The notes below the pieces were generated by a model. It was not told the DNA's origin. It did no database searches and was given only the letters and a program-made list of their open reading frames with translations. From NCBI RefSeq assembly GCF_947503705.1, contig NZ_CANNES010000006.1, forward strand, positions 1-64,000: a stretch of 64,000 bases of DNA, given 5' to 3'. Shown piece after piece: positions 26,310 through 35,977 of the stretch. The translations under genes and the position numbers were made by a program. The DNA comes from an uncultured Tateyamaria sp. GTDB taxonomy: Bacteria; Pseudomonadota; Alphaproteobacteria; Rhodobacterales; Rhodobacteraceae. Position 1 is the first letter of the stretch. Every line of letters starts with the position of its first letter.

Positions 26310-27014
26310 ATGAACGACCAACATATCGCATCAGCCTTTGACCGCGACCTGGAAGCCATTCAGGCGCAGATCATGAAAATGGGCGGGCTTGTCGAGAACG
26401 CTATTCTTGAGGCCGCGATCAGCCTGGAATCTCGCGATGAAGAGCGTGCAGAAGCCGTGCGCCGGGCTGATAAGGTCATCGACGCGCTTGAAGAATCCAT
26501 TAACGAAGAGGCAGCGCGCGTCATTGCCTTGCGCGCACCCACAGCAATCGACCTGCGTCTGGTCCTGACCGTGATCAAGGTCAGCGCCAACCTTGAACGT
26601 ATCGGCGACTATGCCAAGAACATGGCCAAGCGGACTGGCGTTCTTGCTCAGATGGCACCGGTCGACGACAGCGCCGGCGCCTTGCGCCGCATGGCCAGGG
26701 AAGTTGAGCGGATGCTCAAGGATGCGCTGGACGCCTATATCGCGCGGGATGCGGAACTGGCCCAGGACGTGATCGACCGCGACCGCGAGATCGACCAGAT
26801 GTATAACGCATTGTTCCGCGAATTCCTGACCTTCATGATGGAAGATCCGCGCAATATCACCGCCTGCATGCATTTGCATTTCATCGCCAAAAACGTCGAG
26901 CGAATGGGCGATCACGTGACTGCCATTGCGGAACAGGTCGTCTATCTCGTTACGGGTGCGCACCCGGACGAGACCCGCACAAAGGCCGACAAAACCTCAT
27001 TGCCGGTGGAGTGA
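26310..27014 (+). CDS. phoU: Phosphate signalling protein PhoU
   Basis: PhoU links the Pst transporter to the PhoR kinase and keeps the Pho regulon off in high phosphate. The 234-residue protein is the typical double three-helix bundle. The metal-binding ExxxD-type repeats are visible as ANLERIGDYAKNMAKR in the first half and KNVERMGDHVTAIAEQ in the second. It lies between pstB and phoB with gaps of 11 and 4 bases. Confidence 0.96.
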   Translation: MNDQHIASAFDRDLEAIQAQIMKMGGLVENAILEAAISLESRDEERAEAVRRADKVIDALEESINEEAARVIALRAPTAIDLRLVLTVIKVSANLERIGDYAKNMAKRTGVLAQMAPVDDSAGALRRMAREVERMLKDALDAYIARDAELAQDVIDRDREIDQMYNALFREFLTFMMEDPRNITACMHLHFIAKNVERMGDHVTAIAEQVVYLVTGAHPDETRTKADKTSLPVE

Positions 27015-27018
27015 TCCG

Positions 27019-27708
27019 ATGTCAGCCAGTCAACCCCGTGTCTTGGTCGTCGAAGACGAACCCGCACAGCGCGAGGTTTTGGCCTATAACCTTGAGGCCG
27101 AAGGCTTTGCCGTGAGCCGCGCGCAAAACGGCGAAGAGGCGTTGTTGCTCGTGGACGAGGATCTGCCAGACATCATCGTGCTGGACTGGATGATGCCGCA
27201 TCTGAGCGGGATCGAAGTATGCCGTCGCCTGAAGATCAAGCCCGAGACGCGCACCATCCCGGTGATCATGCTGTCAGCGCGGTCCGAAGAGGTCGACAAG
27301 GTCCGTGGCCTCGAGACGGGTGCGGACGACTATGTGGTCAAACCATATTCTGTGATCGAGCTGATGGCGCGGGTACGCAGCCAGTTGCGCCGCGTGCGTC
27401 CCACGACGGTCGGGCAACGGTTGGAATTCGACGACATAATGCTCGACAGCGAGAGTCATAAGGTGCTCCGCGGAAGTGACGAGGTGAAGCTTGGTCCAAC
27501 CGAGTTCCGCTTGCTCAGTACGTTCATGGAAAAACCTGGCAGGGTCTGGAGCCGCGAGCAATTGCTGGACCGCGTCTGGGGCCGTGACATCTATGTCGAC
27601 ACACGGACCGTCGATGTCCACATCGGACGGCTGCGCAAAGCGTTGACTCAATTTGGCGGCGACGATCCAGTGCGCACGGTGCGTGGCGCTGGATATGCAC
27701 TTGGATGA
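27019..27708 (+). CDS. phoB: Phosphate regulon response regulator PhoB
   Basis: PhoB binds Pho boxes when phosphorylated by PhoR. The 229-residue protein has a receiver domain with E12-D13, phosphoacceptor D56 in IVLDWMMP and Lys in VVKPYS. It also has an OmpR-type winged helix with EFRLLSTFMEKPGRVWSREQ (abbreviated) and RTVDVHIGRLRKAL. It is the last gene of phoR-pstSCAB-phoU-phoB and presumably acts on the Pho box at 21416. Confidence 0.96.
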   Translation: MSASQPRVLVVEDEPAQREVLAYNLEAEGFAVSRAQNGEEALLLVDEDLPDIIVLDWMMPHLSGIEVCRRLKIKPETRTIPVIMLSARSEEVDKVRGLETGADDYVVKPYSVIELMARVRSQLRRVRPTTVGQRLEFDDIMLDSESHKVLRGSDEVKLGPTEFRLLSTFMEKPGRVWSREQLLDRVWGRDIYVDTRTVDVHIGRLRKALTQFGGDDPVRTVRGAGYALG

Positions 27709-27768
27709 GGTGACATGAAGAGTTTCGTGTAATCATCGGTATTACATAAATAAATCTCCATTCCGTCC

Positions 27769-27794
27769 ATCCACATTAATTACATAATGTGGAT
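27769..27794. promoter_or_regulatory. 26-bp dyad-symmetric operator candidate before the acyl-CoA synthetase gene
   Basis: ATCCACATT (27769-27777) and AATGTGGAT (27786-27794) are perfect 9-bp inverted arms around AATTACAT. ATTACATAA also occurs twice as a direct repeat (27741 and 27779). The region is AT-rich in a GC-rich genome, as expected for a regulated promoter. The regulator is unknown. Confidence 0.65.
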
Positions 27795-27938
27795 TATACA
27801 TTAATCAGGCCGGTATCCAGAAAAGCTGTGCCATCGACCCACTTGGCACATCTCGTGATTGCCCCTAACTTTCCAAATACACCGCCGCAGATCAAAGTCG
27901 CGACGGATCAATGGGAGGAAGTGTATGGGGATCAGGCG

Positions 27939-29639
27939 ATGAGCGGACTGACGCTTGATCAGGCCGTGGCCAAAGTGACCGCCGAAAATCCGACCTTTGC
28001 CGTGGGCACGGCAGAAATCCGCGGCACGCAGTACCGTGTGTTCAGCAACGCACCTGATCACATCTACGCTCTTCTTTTGGCCAGTCGTGCGGCGCATGGC
28101 GATGGTGCCTCGGACTATCTGGTGTTCGAAGATCAACGATGGACCTTCGATGCGTTTGTCCAGGATGTGCACCGCATGGCCCGTCTCCTTCAGCGTGACT
28201 ATGGCGTGACCAAAGGCACGCGTGTGGCGCTGGCCATGCGCAACTGTCCGGCCATGTTGATCGGGATGATGGCGATCAGCGCGCTTGGCGGCGTGACCGT
28301 GTTTCTCAACGCCTGGTGGACCGGTGCCGAACTGGACTATGCGCTTGGCGACAGCAGTCCAAAAGTTGCTTTGGCCGATGATATGCGTACCGACCGCCTC
28401 GCCCGATTGGCCCAAGCCCACGGCCTGCACGTGGTCAACCTTGGCACAGCCCATGAAGATCATGGCGCGGGCCTGTCAGACGTGTTGGCACAGTCTGACT
28501 CACGCTTTGACGCTGCGCAGATCGCAGCAGATGATGACTTTGCGATCATGTATTCGTCAGGCACGACGGGCCATCCCAAGGGTGTGGTGCAGACGCATCG
28601 TGGGGCGATCAACGCGGTCTTCACGTGGCTGATGCAGGCTGCTTTGACACAGCTGATCGAACCGCCAGAAGACGATAGTTCCCCTGCCCCGCGGCCTGTG
28701 ATCTTGATTGTGACGCCGCTCTTTCATGTCACCGCAACGCATCCGATGTTCCTGCTGAGCTTACCTGCAGGCGCGAAATTGGTGGTGATGCACAAATGGT
28801 GCGCCGATACCGCAGCGCGGCTGATCGACCGCGAAAAAGTCACGCGCTTTTTAGGGGTGCCCACACAATCGGCTGATCTGATGGAGGCGGCGTCGCGATT
28901 GGGCCTGACGCTCGACAGTCTCGAATATCTTGGCTCTGGTGGTGCAAAACGCCCCGCAGCACAGGTGGCTGCCTTGTCCAAGCGCTTTCCAAGTGCCCAG
29001 ATCGCAACAGGCTGGGGCATGACAGAAACTAACGCCAACGGTATCGGATTGGTCGGACGCGATTATGCGCGTCATCCCGGCGCAGCCGGACGGTTGTATC
29101 CCCCTGTGCAAGACGTTCGCTTTCTGGACGATGCGGGCTACGAGGTCGCTGTCGGAGAGGTCGGTGAAATAACTGTAAAAAGTCCCTGTAACATGCGGGA
29201 ATACTTGAACAAACCAGATGCCACGGCAGAGGTTTTGCAAGATGGCTGGCTGCGTACGGGGGATTTGGGTCGGATCGACGCAGACGGCATGATCACCATC
29301 CTCGACCGCAAGAAAAACATCATTATTAGGGGTGGCGAAAACATCGCTTGCCTGGATATCGAAGGTGCCCTGCATCGCCACCCTGGCGTTCGTGAGGCTT
29401 GTGCCTTTGCCCTGCCCGACGATCGTCTGGGCGAAGTCGTGGGCGCGATCGTGCAGGCGGAGGGCGCTGTGGTCCCGACCGAGGCAGCGTTGCAGGATTT
29501 CCTAGCCACGCATATCGCCCACTTCAAGATTCCAAGTCGTATATGGGTTCAGGCCAAACCCCTGCCCCGCGGAGCGACCGACAAGCTGGATCGACGTGGC
29601 ATTCGTGCCGCCTGTCTGGCGGATGCAGACATCAGGTAA
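27939..29639 (+). CDS. Acyl-CoA synthetase (AMP-binding, class I adenylate-forming)
   Basis: The enzyme activates a carboxylic acid to its CoA thioester through an acyl-adenylate. Visible motifs are the P-loop IMYSSGTTGHPKGVVQ, the GWGMTETNANG box, RTGDLGRIDADGMI and the C-terminal catalytic lysine in LPRGATDKLDRRG. Start ATG 27939 (MSGLTLDQAV) is preferred: the far upstream ATG at 27789 lies inside a palindromic operator and its first 50 residues do not resemble the family. GTG 27921, next to GGGAGG, is another possibility. It precedes an SDR gene by 12 bases. The acid substrate is unknown. Confidence 0.88.
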   Translation: MSGLTLDQAVAKVTAENPTFAVGTAEIRGTQYRVFSNAPDHIYALLLASRAAHGDGASDYLVFEDQRWTFDAFVQDVHRMARLLQRDYGVTKGTRVALAMRNCPAMLIGMMAISALGGVTVFLNAWWTGAELDYALGDSSPKVALADDMRTDRLARLAQAHGLHVVNLGTAHEDHGAGLSDVLAQSDSRFDAAQIAADDDFAIMYSSGTTGHPKGVVQTHRGAINAVFTWLMQAALTQLIEPPEDDSSPAPRPVILIVTPLFHVTATHPMFLLSLPAGAKLVVMHKWCADTAARLIDREKVTRFLGVPTQSADLMEAASRLGLTLDSLEYLGSGGAKRPAAQVAALSKRFPSAQIATGWGMTETNANGIGLVGRDYARHPGAAGRLYPPVQDVRFLDDAGYEVAVGEVGEITVKSPCNMREYLNKPDATAEVLQDGWLRTGDLGRIDADGMITILDRKKNIIIRGGENIACLDIEGALHRHPGVREACAFALPDDRLGEVVGAIVQAEGAVVPTEAALQDFLATHIAHFKIPSRIWVQAKPLPRGATDKLDRRGIRAACLADADIR

Positions 29640-29651
29640 AAGGACGCGACC

Positions 29652-30419
29652 ATGGACCTCAAGGACAAGATCATCGTTGTAACCGGCGCGGCCAACGGCA
29701 TCGGCAAAGCGCTGTGTTTGGCTTTTGCGGCGGCAGGCGCCAAGGCGATAGCTTGCGTGGATCGAGACATTGAAGGCGCTCGTGCAGTTGCACGGAAAAT
29801 CAATGGGTTCGCTGTTGAAGTGGATGTGTCACATGAGGCGGATATTGCCGCGATGATCGTGCAGGTCGAAGACACGCTTGGCCCCATTGACCTCTTTTGC
29901 TCAAACGCAGGCGTGTTGACCGAAGGCGGAGCAGAAGCGCCCGATGCGGAATGGCAGCGGCTGTGGGATATCAACGTCATGGCGCATGTCTGGGCGGCCC
30001 GCCATATCGTGCCGCGTATGACCGAACGGGGTGGTGGGTATTTGTTGAATACGGCGTCCGCCGCTGGGTTGTTGAACCAGATTGGGTCAGCGCCTTACGG
30101 GGTAACAAAACACGCTGCCGTGGGCCTGGCCGAGTGGCTTGCGATCACCCATGGCGACGCCGGTATCAAAGTTTCGGTCTTGTGCCCCCAAGCGGTGCGC
30201 ACTGCGATGACCGAAGGGCTGGAGGATCATGTGGCGGCTATCGACGGCATGCTGGAGCCTGAGGACGCCGCACGTGCGTGTGTCAACGCCATCCGGGACG
30301 AAACCTTTCTGGTGCTGCCCCACGCTGGCGTGTTGGACTATATGCGCCTCAAGACTGCGGATTATGACAAGTGGATTGGCGGCATGAGAAAGTTGAACCG
30401 ACGTTTTGGCGCGCTTTGA
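29652..30419 (+). CDS. SDR-family oxidoreductase
   Basis: A 255-residue NAD(P)-dependent short-chain dehydrogenase. It has the cofactor motif TGAANGIGKAL near residue 11, the structural SNAGVL box near 83 and the catalytic Ser and Tyr-x-x-x-Lys in SAPYGVTKHA near 150. It follows the acyl-CoA synthetase by 12 bases, so a hydroxyacyl-CoA or alcohol-type substrate of the same pathway is likely. It converges on the thioesterase gene. Confidence 0.9.
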   Translation: MDLKDKIIVVTGAANGIGKALCLAFAAAGAKAIACVDRDIEGARAVARKINGFAVEVDVSHEADIAAMIVQVEDTLGPIDLFCSNAGVLTEGGAEAPDAEWQRLWDINVMAHVWAARHIVPRMTERGGGYLLNTASAAGLLNQIGSAPYGVTKHAAVGLAEWLAITHGDAGIKVSVLCPQAVRTAMTEGLEDHVAAIDGMLEPEDAARACVNAIRDETFLVLPHAGVLDYMRLKTADYDKWIGGMRKLNRRFGAL

Positions 30420-30478
30420 GTGTTGGTTCGGCGCACTGCCCCAGCCGCCGGATTTCTTGGAACAGAGAGGCGGGTACG

Positions 30479-31348
30479 TCAGCCCTTGGTCTTGATCTGG
30501 CGAATGAGGCCCTCTTGGGCGACCGAGGCGATCAGTGTGCCATCGCGGTTATAGATCATGCCCCGGTTAAAGCCGCGTCCGCCGCCTGACCAGGGACTGT
30601 CCATCGTGTAAAGGTGCCAGTCGCAAAAACTGGCCGGGCCGTGAAACCACATCGAATGGTCTAAGCTCGCGGCCATGACCGCCCCTGTGAACCACGTCTG
30701 ACCATGCGGGCGCAGTGCCGAGCCCAGCAGGTTCATGTCAGAGGCATAAGCGAGCAGGCAATGCTGCAACTGCGGGCTGATCCCGCGTGCGGCGGCCATG
30801 CGAAACCAAAGGTGGTTCTTGTCATCCGCCGGTTCCGGCGTAAAGAAATCACGCGGCGCGACCTCGCGGATGTCAATTGGACGGGGGCGCAGGAATTCGT
30901 CGTGATGGCGCTCGGGGATCTTGTCGACAACTGCGGCGCGCAATGTGCTGCGATCGGCCAGCCCCTCAGGTCCTTCGACATCGGGCATCGGGTGCTGATG
31001 GGTCCAGCCATCCTCGGCCACATGGAACGAGGCCGACATGTTCAGAATCTGTTTGCCATGCTGGATCGCAACAACCCTGCGCGTGGTAAAACTGCCCCCG
31101 TCACGCGCGCGGTCCACTTGATATATCACCGGGATCGAAGGATCGCCCGGGCGAATGAAATAGGCGTGCAGGCTGTGACACAGCCGGTCCTCGACCGTTT
31201 GATAGGCTGATGCGAGCGCCTGCCCGATGACCTGCCCCCCAAAGATGCGCGTGGGCGTCTCGCCCCCCTGCCCGGTGCCGCGAAACAGGTCCACCTCAAG
31301 CGGTTCTACCGCCAACAGGTTCAACAGGGTCTGGTGTGCGTCGCTCAT
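30479..31348 (-). CDS. tesB: Acyl-CoA thioesterase II
   Basis: TesB hydrolyses acyl-CoA to free acid and CoA. The 289-residue double-hotdog protein has IFGGQVIGQALASAYQT near residue 32 and LDHSMWFHGP near 235, both typical of the family, with matching length. It overlaps the acetoacetyl-CoA synthetase gene by four bases and is the last gene of the 30.5-35.2 kb - strand operon. In this context it probably regulates CoA balance or releases short acids. Confidence 0.92.
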   Translation of the reverse strand: MSDAHQTLLNLLAVEPLEVDLFRGTGQGGETPTRIFGGQVIGQALASAYQTVEDRLCHSLHAYFIRPGDPSIPVIYQVDRARDGGSFTTRRVVAIQHGKQILNMSASFHVAEDGWTHQHPMPDVEGPEGLADRSTLRAAVVDKIPERHHDEFLRPRPIDIREVAPRDFFTPEPADDKNHLWFRMAAARGISPQLQHCLLAYASDMNLLGSALRPHGQTWFTGAVMAASLDHSMWFHGPASFCDWHLYTMDSPWSGGGRGFNRGMIYNRDGTLIASVAQEGLIRQIKTKG

Positions 31349-33285
31349 GTTGTGCGGCCCTTTGCATAGGCGATAAAGAAATCGAGACTGTCCGGGTTGG
31401 CCATCGAATCGCGATTGACCAGTGTTGCCGGATCACCGCCCAAGAGCAGTTTTTTCACCGGGACTTCCAGCTTTTTGCCTGACAACGTGCGCGGGATTTC
31501 TGCGACCTCGATGATCTCATTGGGCAGAAACCGGGGTGAAACCTGATCTTGGATGGATGCGTTGATCTGATCCTTGATCCCGTCGGTCAACCCGCCTGGT
31601 GTCACCACGAAGAGCGGCATGAAGCTCTCGCGTCCCAAGTATTCCAGATCGACCACAAGGCTGTCTGTGACCGCCTCGATCCCCTCGACCGCCTGATAAA
31701 TCTCGGCCGAGCCAAGGCGCAGCCCCTTGCGGTTGATCGTGGCGTCAGAGCGGCCATAGATGACGGAACCACCCGCAGGCGTGAACTCGATCCAGTCGCC
31801 GTGCCGCCAGATGCCGGGATAGGTGTCGAAATATGCGTCATGCAAACGGCTGCCGTCATCGTCTCCCCAGAAGTAAAGCGGCATGGCAGGCAAAGGTTCG
31901 GTGCACACCAGTTCGCCCACCTCGTCAAACACCTCGTTGCCGTCCGCATCAAAGGCGCGGGCCGCGTTGCCAAGCGCACGGCATTGGATTTCGCCCAGCC
32001 GCACGGGCAAGAGCGGATTGCCCAGCACAAAGCCCCCAGCGATATCGGTGCCCCCCGAGATGGACATCAAGCTGATGTCCGGTTTCACATCGCTGTAAAT
32101 CCAGGCAAAGGCGTCCGGCGAAAGCGGTGACCCGGTCGAGCCGAGCCCGGTCAGCGCGGAGAGGTCCATGTCTTTGGGCGTAATCCCCGCCTTGCGGCAC
32201 CCATCGTAAAATGCAGCACCTGCGCCAAATTGGGTCACTTTGTGTTTCTCAAGAAACCGCCATACTGCTGTCAGATCGGGGTGGTTTGGCGCGCCGTCGA
32301 AGATCGCGACCGTGGCCCCCTGCCCCAGCCCCATCCATTGCGCGTTCCACATGATCCAACCTGACGAAGTCAACCAGCAGAACTTGTCGCGCGCCGTCAG
32401 GTCATGGTGCAGCGATTGCTTGTTCGCCTCCAGCACGATCCCGCCGTGGCCGTGCACGATGGGTTTTGGGTCGCCCGTGGTGCCCGAGGAATAGACGATC
32501 CAGAGCGGGTGGTCGAACGCCACATCCAGCGGTGCGTTCTCCGCCTGGGTTTGCACCAGATCCGCCCAATTGCGCCGGTTTTCGGCCAAAGGTTGGCAGA
32601 CGGGCACCATCACGACATGGGCGAGACTGGGAAGCCCGTCGATGATTTCGTCGACCTGGCTGCTGCGATCAACCGTCTTTCCTGCATGCACATAACCGTC
32701 CTGGGCGATCAGCAGTTTCGGCTCGATCTGTTTGAACCGGTCAAGGATCGCAACCTGCCCCATATCGGGGGCGCAAATGGACCAGATCGCGCCCAAAGAC
32801 GCCGTTGCCAGAAAGGCGATCAGGGCCACTTCGGTATTGGGCAGAACGGCTGCGACCCTGTCCCCTTTGGTCACGCCCATATCGCGCAGATGATGGGCGA
32901 CACTGGCCACCTGGTCGCACAGTTGGTCCCAGCTGAGCGCGCGCTCGCCAAAGGTTTCGGATTGGACAATCAGGGCCGTGTCGCTACCGCGCGCCCCGGT
33001 ATGACGCAGGATTTGCGTGGCATAGTTCAACCGTGCGCCCGGCCCCCATTCTGCCCCGGGCATCTGCCGTTTGGCGAGAAACACGTCGGGACGCGTGCCC
33101 ACAATGCCAAAGAAGTCCCAGATCGCCCCCCAAAAGGTGTCAATTTCGGATACGCTCCACTCCCAAAGCGCCGGATAGTCGTCAAAATGCAAGCCTCTTT
33201 CGGCGGCGAGCCAGCGCATGAATTGTGCCATAGTCGAAGCGTCTGCGCGTGCGGCAGGCGGGGTCCAGAGGATCGGACGGCTCAT
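31345..33285 (-). CDS. aacS: Acetoacetyl-CoA synthetase
   Basis: The enzyme activates acetoacetate with ATP and CoA. The 646-residue length and the N-terminal FMRWLAAERGLHFDDYPALW region match acetoacetate-CoA ligases of the ACS superfamily. The P-loop is IVYSSGTTGDPKPIVHGHGG, split by family-typical residues. The later adenylation box with SGGTDIAGGF and the C-terminal GRSDATINRKGLRLG are also visible. It overlaps genes on both sides by four bases (tesB and a serine hydrolase), so the three are translated together. It would feed ketone bodies or beta-oxidation leftovers to acetyl-CoA. Confidence 0.93.
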   Translation of the reverse strand: MSRPILWTPPAARADASTMAQFMRWLAAERGLHFDDYPALWEWSVSEIDTFWGAIWDFFGIVGTRPDVFLAKRQMPGAEWGPGARLNYATQILRHTGARGSDTALIVQSETFGERALSWDQLCDQVASVAHHLRDMGVTKGDRVAAVLPNTEVALIAFLATASLGAIWSICAPDMGQVAILDRFKQIEPKLLIAQDGYVHAGKTVDRSSQVDEIIDGLPSLAHVVMVPVCQPLAENRRNWADLVQTQAENAPLDVAFDHPLWIVYSSGTTGDPKPIVHGHGGIVLEANKQSLHHDLTARDKFCWLTSSGWIMWNAQWMGLGQGATVAIFDGAPNHPDLTAVWRFLEKHKVTQFGAGAAFYDGCRKAGITPKDMDLSALTGLGSTGSPLSPDAFAWIYSDVKPDISLMSISGGTDIAGGFVLGNPLLPVRLGEIQCRALGNAARAFDADGNEVFDEVGELVCTEPLPAMPLYFWGDDDGSRLHDAYFDTYPGIWRHGDWIEFTPAGGSVIYGRSDATINRKGLRLGSAEIYQAVEGIEAVTDSLVVDLEYLGRESFMPLFVVTPGGLTDGIKDQINASIQDQVSPRFLPNEIIEVAEIPRTLSGKKLEVPVKKLLLGGDPATLVNRDSMANPDSLDFFIAYAKGRTT

Positions 33286-34487
33286 GTCAGGGCCCCATGA
33301 ACCAGTGCCTTGAGCTCGGCCCGGGCCGGATAGCTGGACGATGGCGAGAGTTGGGTGAACATGACGACGGAGAAATCATGAATCCGGTCAATCCAGAAGA
33401 AGGTCGAAGCCATACCGCCCCAACTGAAATCCCCAACCGATCCAGGCACCCGACTGCGTGCAGGATCGAGCACAACTGCACCCGCGAGGCTGAATCCCAC
33501 CCCGTCCATGGGCTGTTCGGCAAAGCTGGCCGGGCCAAGGCTTGCGATGTCGCCAGGCAGATGGTTGGCCATCATGAAGTCAGCGGTTGATGGCGAAATC
33601 AGGCCCTGCCCCCGCGCGCGCAAACAATCGGCAAACAGCATGTAGTCGTCTAGTGTGCCCACCAGCCCACCGCCCCCCGAATGCAACGTTGGGTCAAGAA
33701 AGGGCGATCCATCTGCATGATCCACACAGCGCAAGCTGTCGCCACCCGAAGCGGCAGTATTGAGGTCCATCGCGTCGCCCGCCAGTGGCGTGTACAGGCT
33801 GGCAAATCGGTCGCGCCGGCTCTGGGGAACGTCAAAGGCCGTTTCTGACAAGCCCAAAGGCTCGAATATCCGGCTGTGAAACACCTCGCCCAGGCTTTGG
33901 CCGGTAACGACCTCGATCACCCGGCCGATCACGTCGATGCCGACCGAATACTCCCACTGTGTTCCGGGTTGAAAGGCCAGCGGCAAGGCGGCCACGGCGT
34001 TGCATTGAGCGGCCAATGACCCGGCGCCGGGTTTGAACAGCAGGTCTTGCGCGGCCATTTCCTCGGACAGGATCGAGGGATTGAAAGGATAGCTCAGCCC
34101 GGATGTGTGCGTCAGCAATTGGTGCAAGGTGGGTGGGGCGCAAGGCATCGTCTGGTCCAACGACGTGGCACCGGGGATCAGGGCGCGGGCATCTGCAAAT
34201 TCCGGCAAAAAGCTTGAGACCGGTGCATCAAGGGTAAAGGCCCCTTCCTCGATCAGCATCATCAGGGCGAGCGCCGTCACCGGTTTGGTCATCGAATAGA
34301 TGCGGGCCAATGTGTCTCTGGCAAAGGGCGTGCCGCTATCCAGATCGCGCAGGCCTGTGGCATTGAAATACACCTCTTGATCACCTTGGCGGATCAAAAC
34401 CGACAGACCGGGGAATTTACGCTCCGCCACATAGCGGTCGGCCCAAGGGGTGATACGATCGAGGCGCCGCGGGTCGAGGGTCAACAT
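33282..34487 (-). CDS. Serine hydrolase of the beta-lactamase/esterase (EstB) family
   Basis: A 401-residue serine hydrolase with the penicillin-binding-like fold. The nucleophile motif SxxK is SMTK (near residue 68 in RIYSMTKPVTAL), a Tyr is in WEYSVGID, and HSGGGGLVG takes the place of the KTG box. There is no signal peptide, so it is cytoplasmic and more likely an esterase or transesterase than a beta-lactamase. It overlaps aacS by four bases and lies 4 bases after an enoyl-CoA hydratase gene. Confidence 0.88.
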   Translation of the reverse strand: MLTLDPRRLDRITPWADRYVAERKFPGLSVLIRQGDQEVYFNATGLRDLDSGTPFARDTLARIYSMTKPVTALALMMLIEEGAFTLDAPVSSFLPEFADARALIPGATSLDQTMPCAPPTLHQLLTHTSGLSYPFNPSILSEEMAAQDLLFKPGAGSLAAQCNAVAALPLAFQPGTQWEYSVGIDVIGRVIEVVTGQSLGEVFHSRIFEPLGLSETAFDVPQSRRDRFASLYTPLAGDAMDLNTAASGGDSLRCVDHADGSPFLDPTLHSGGGGLVGTLDDYMLFADCLRARGQGLISPSTADFMMANHLPGDIASLGPASFAEQPMDGVGFSLAGAVVLDPARSRVPGSVGDFSWGGMASTFFWIDRIHDFSVVMFTQLSPSSSYPARAELKALVHGALT

Positions 34488-34491
34488 TGCC

Positions 34492-35235
34492 TTATCCTCC
34501 CAACATCGCGGTCATGGCATCGCGCGTCTCGGCCGTGAACCAAGCGCCGCGCGCCTTTCCCATCTGCGTCTTGATCCGGGCGATTGTGTCGCCGCGGATC
34601 TGCTGCTTGACCGCCGCATAGGCGACGGGTGGGATCGCCGCAAAGGCTTGGGCTTCGCGCACGGCCACGTCCATGAGTACCTCCGGATCGACCACTTCGT
34701 CGACAAGCCCACAGGCCAGCGCCGCGTCGGCCGCGATCGGTTGGCCCCGCATCATCAGGCGACGCAGGTCTTTAGGCGCAAGCATGGCGCGCGCAATCTC
34801 CATCGGGCCCACTGGAAAATCGACGCCGACACGGACCTCCGCCAGTCCAAAGCTGGCGCGTGGTGTTGCGATACGGTGATCTGCCGTCAAAACAAAAAAC
34901 AGGCCACCGGCAATGGCGGCCCCGTCGGTGGCGACGATCACGGGCTTGGGGCAGGCAAAGAGACACAGAAAGGCGACGTTCAACCCGTCAACGATGCGGG
35001 CCTGATCATCTTCGTTGAAATCCCGCGCCACCTTGAGATCGAGCCCTGCGGACAAGACTTTGCACGCGCTGGATATGATAATGGCGCGCACATTCGTGTC
35101 CGTCTCGGCCTCTGCGACAACCTTTGCCAACCCCATCAGCCGCGCCGGGCGCAGCGCGTTCACAGGGGGTGCGTCCAGAACCAGATGGCGCAGCGGGCCG
35201 TCATCGCGTGTCTTGATCCAGCTTGTATCGGCCAT
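34492..35235 (-). CDS. Enoyl-CoA hydratase/isomerase family protein
   Basis: A 247-residue crotonase-fold protein, likely to act on a CoA thioester. The oxyanion-hole segments are visible as CKVLSAGLDLKVA near residue 63 and DGAAIAGGLFFVL near 107. At the usual catalytic glutamate region it reads FGLAEVRVGVDFPVGP, retaining one Glu but not a second standard one. Function within the family (hydratase, isomerase, hydrolase) is thus open. ATG 35235 follows a G-rich site. It is the first gene of the aacS operon. Confidence 0.85.
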   Translation of the reverse strand: MADTSWIKTRDDGPLRHLVLDAPPVNALRPARLMGLAKVVAEAETDTNVRAIIISSACKVLSAGLDLKVARDFNEDDQARIVDGLNVAFLCLFACPKPVIVATDGAAIAGGLFFVLTADHRIATPRASFGLAEVRVGVDFPVGPMEIARAMLAPKDLRRLMMRGQPIAADAALACGLVDEVVDPEVLMDVAVREAQAFAAIPPVAYAAVKQQIRGDTIARIKTQMGKARGAWFTAETRDAMTAMLGG

Positions 35236-35338
35236 GGCCCCCCCTTGCATGCGTGCCTCAGGTCACGATACCCGGCCCACCGCCCTTGCCAAGCCAAATC
35301 ACCCGCCGCTACGGTGTGAGGATGAGGGAGGAGCCGAT

Positions 35339-35947
35339 ATGCTCAAGCTGTATTTTGCGCCGCGCAGTCGTGCATTGCGCGTGGCTTGGTTGCTGGAAGA
35401 GTTGGAACTGGACTACGATCTCGTGCGCTATGATTTGGGCGATCCGGCGATGCGAACACCAGAATTTCGCGCAATCCATCCGATGGGCCGGGTCCCGGTG
35501 CTTGAGGATGGGGATGTGCGGATCATGGAAAGCGGCGCGATCCTCGAATACCTGCTCGCCCGGCATGGCAAGGGACGTTTTCGGCCTGCCCCGGACAGCA
35601 TCCACTTTCCCACCTATTTGCAGTGGCTGCATTATGCCGAAGGGATGATCATGCCACCGATCAATTCCTACATGGTCGAGACGTTCTTTCTACCGCCCGA
35701 GCGGCAATCAGAGGTGCACGCCAAACGGGCCAAGAAGCTCTTGGGGCAGATGTTGGTGGCGGTGGATGCCGCCTTGGACGGGCGCGACTATCTGGCTGGC
35801 GATTTTAGCGGCGCAGATATCATGACGGGGTCGGCGGTGATCAGTGCCCAAGGCATTGGGGTTGATATGGAGGCTCTGTCGCGACTTGGAGCCTATGTTG
35901 ACCGATTGCGGGCGCGAAAAGCCTATCAAAAGGCGGCTGCCATGTGA
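35339..35947 (+). CDS. Glutathione S-transferase family protein
   Basis: A 202-residue GST with an N-terminal thioredoxin-like domain (MLKLYFAPRSRALRVAWLLE, with the cis-proline in GRVPVLEDGD and the gamma-Glu-binding MESGAI) and a helical C-terminal domain. ATG 35339 has a GGAGG site, making it clearly the start. It is divergent from the enoyl-CoA hydratase operon. Substrate unknown. Confidence 0.9.
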   Translation: MLKLYFAPRSRALRVAWLLEELELDYDLVRYDLGDPAMRTPEFRAIHPMGRVPVLEDGDVRIMESGAILEYLLARHGKGRFRPAPDSIHFPTYLQWLHYAEGMIMPPINSYMVETFFLPPERQSEVHAKRAKKLLGQMLVAVDAALDGRDYLAGDFSGADIMTGSAVISAQGIGVDMEALSRLGAYVDRLRARKAYQKAAAM

Positions 35948-35977
35948 GCCGCGCGTGTTGATCGCCGGAGGCGGCGG

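Noticed and set aside
33282-34487. Serine hydrolase as an antibiotic-resistance beta-lactamase
   Set aside because: No signal peptide, an HSGGGG segment instead of KTG, and an acyl-CoA operon context favour a cytoplasmic esterase.
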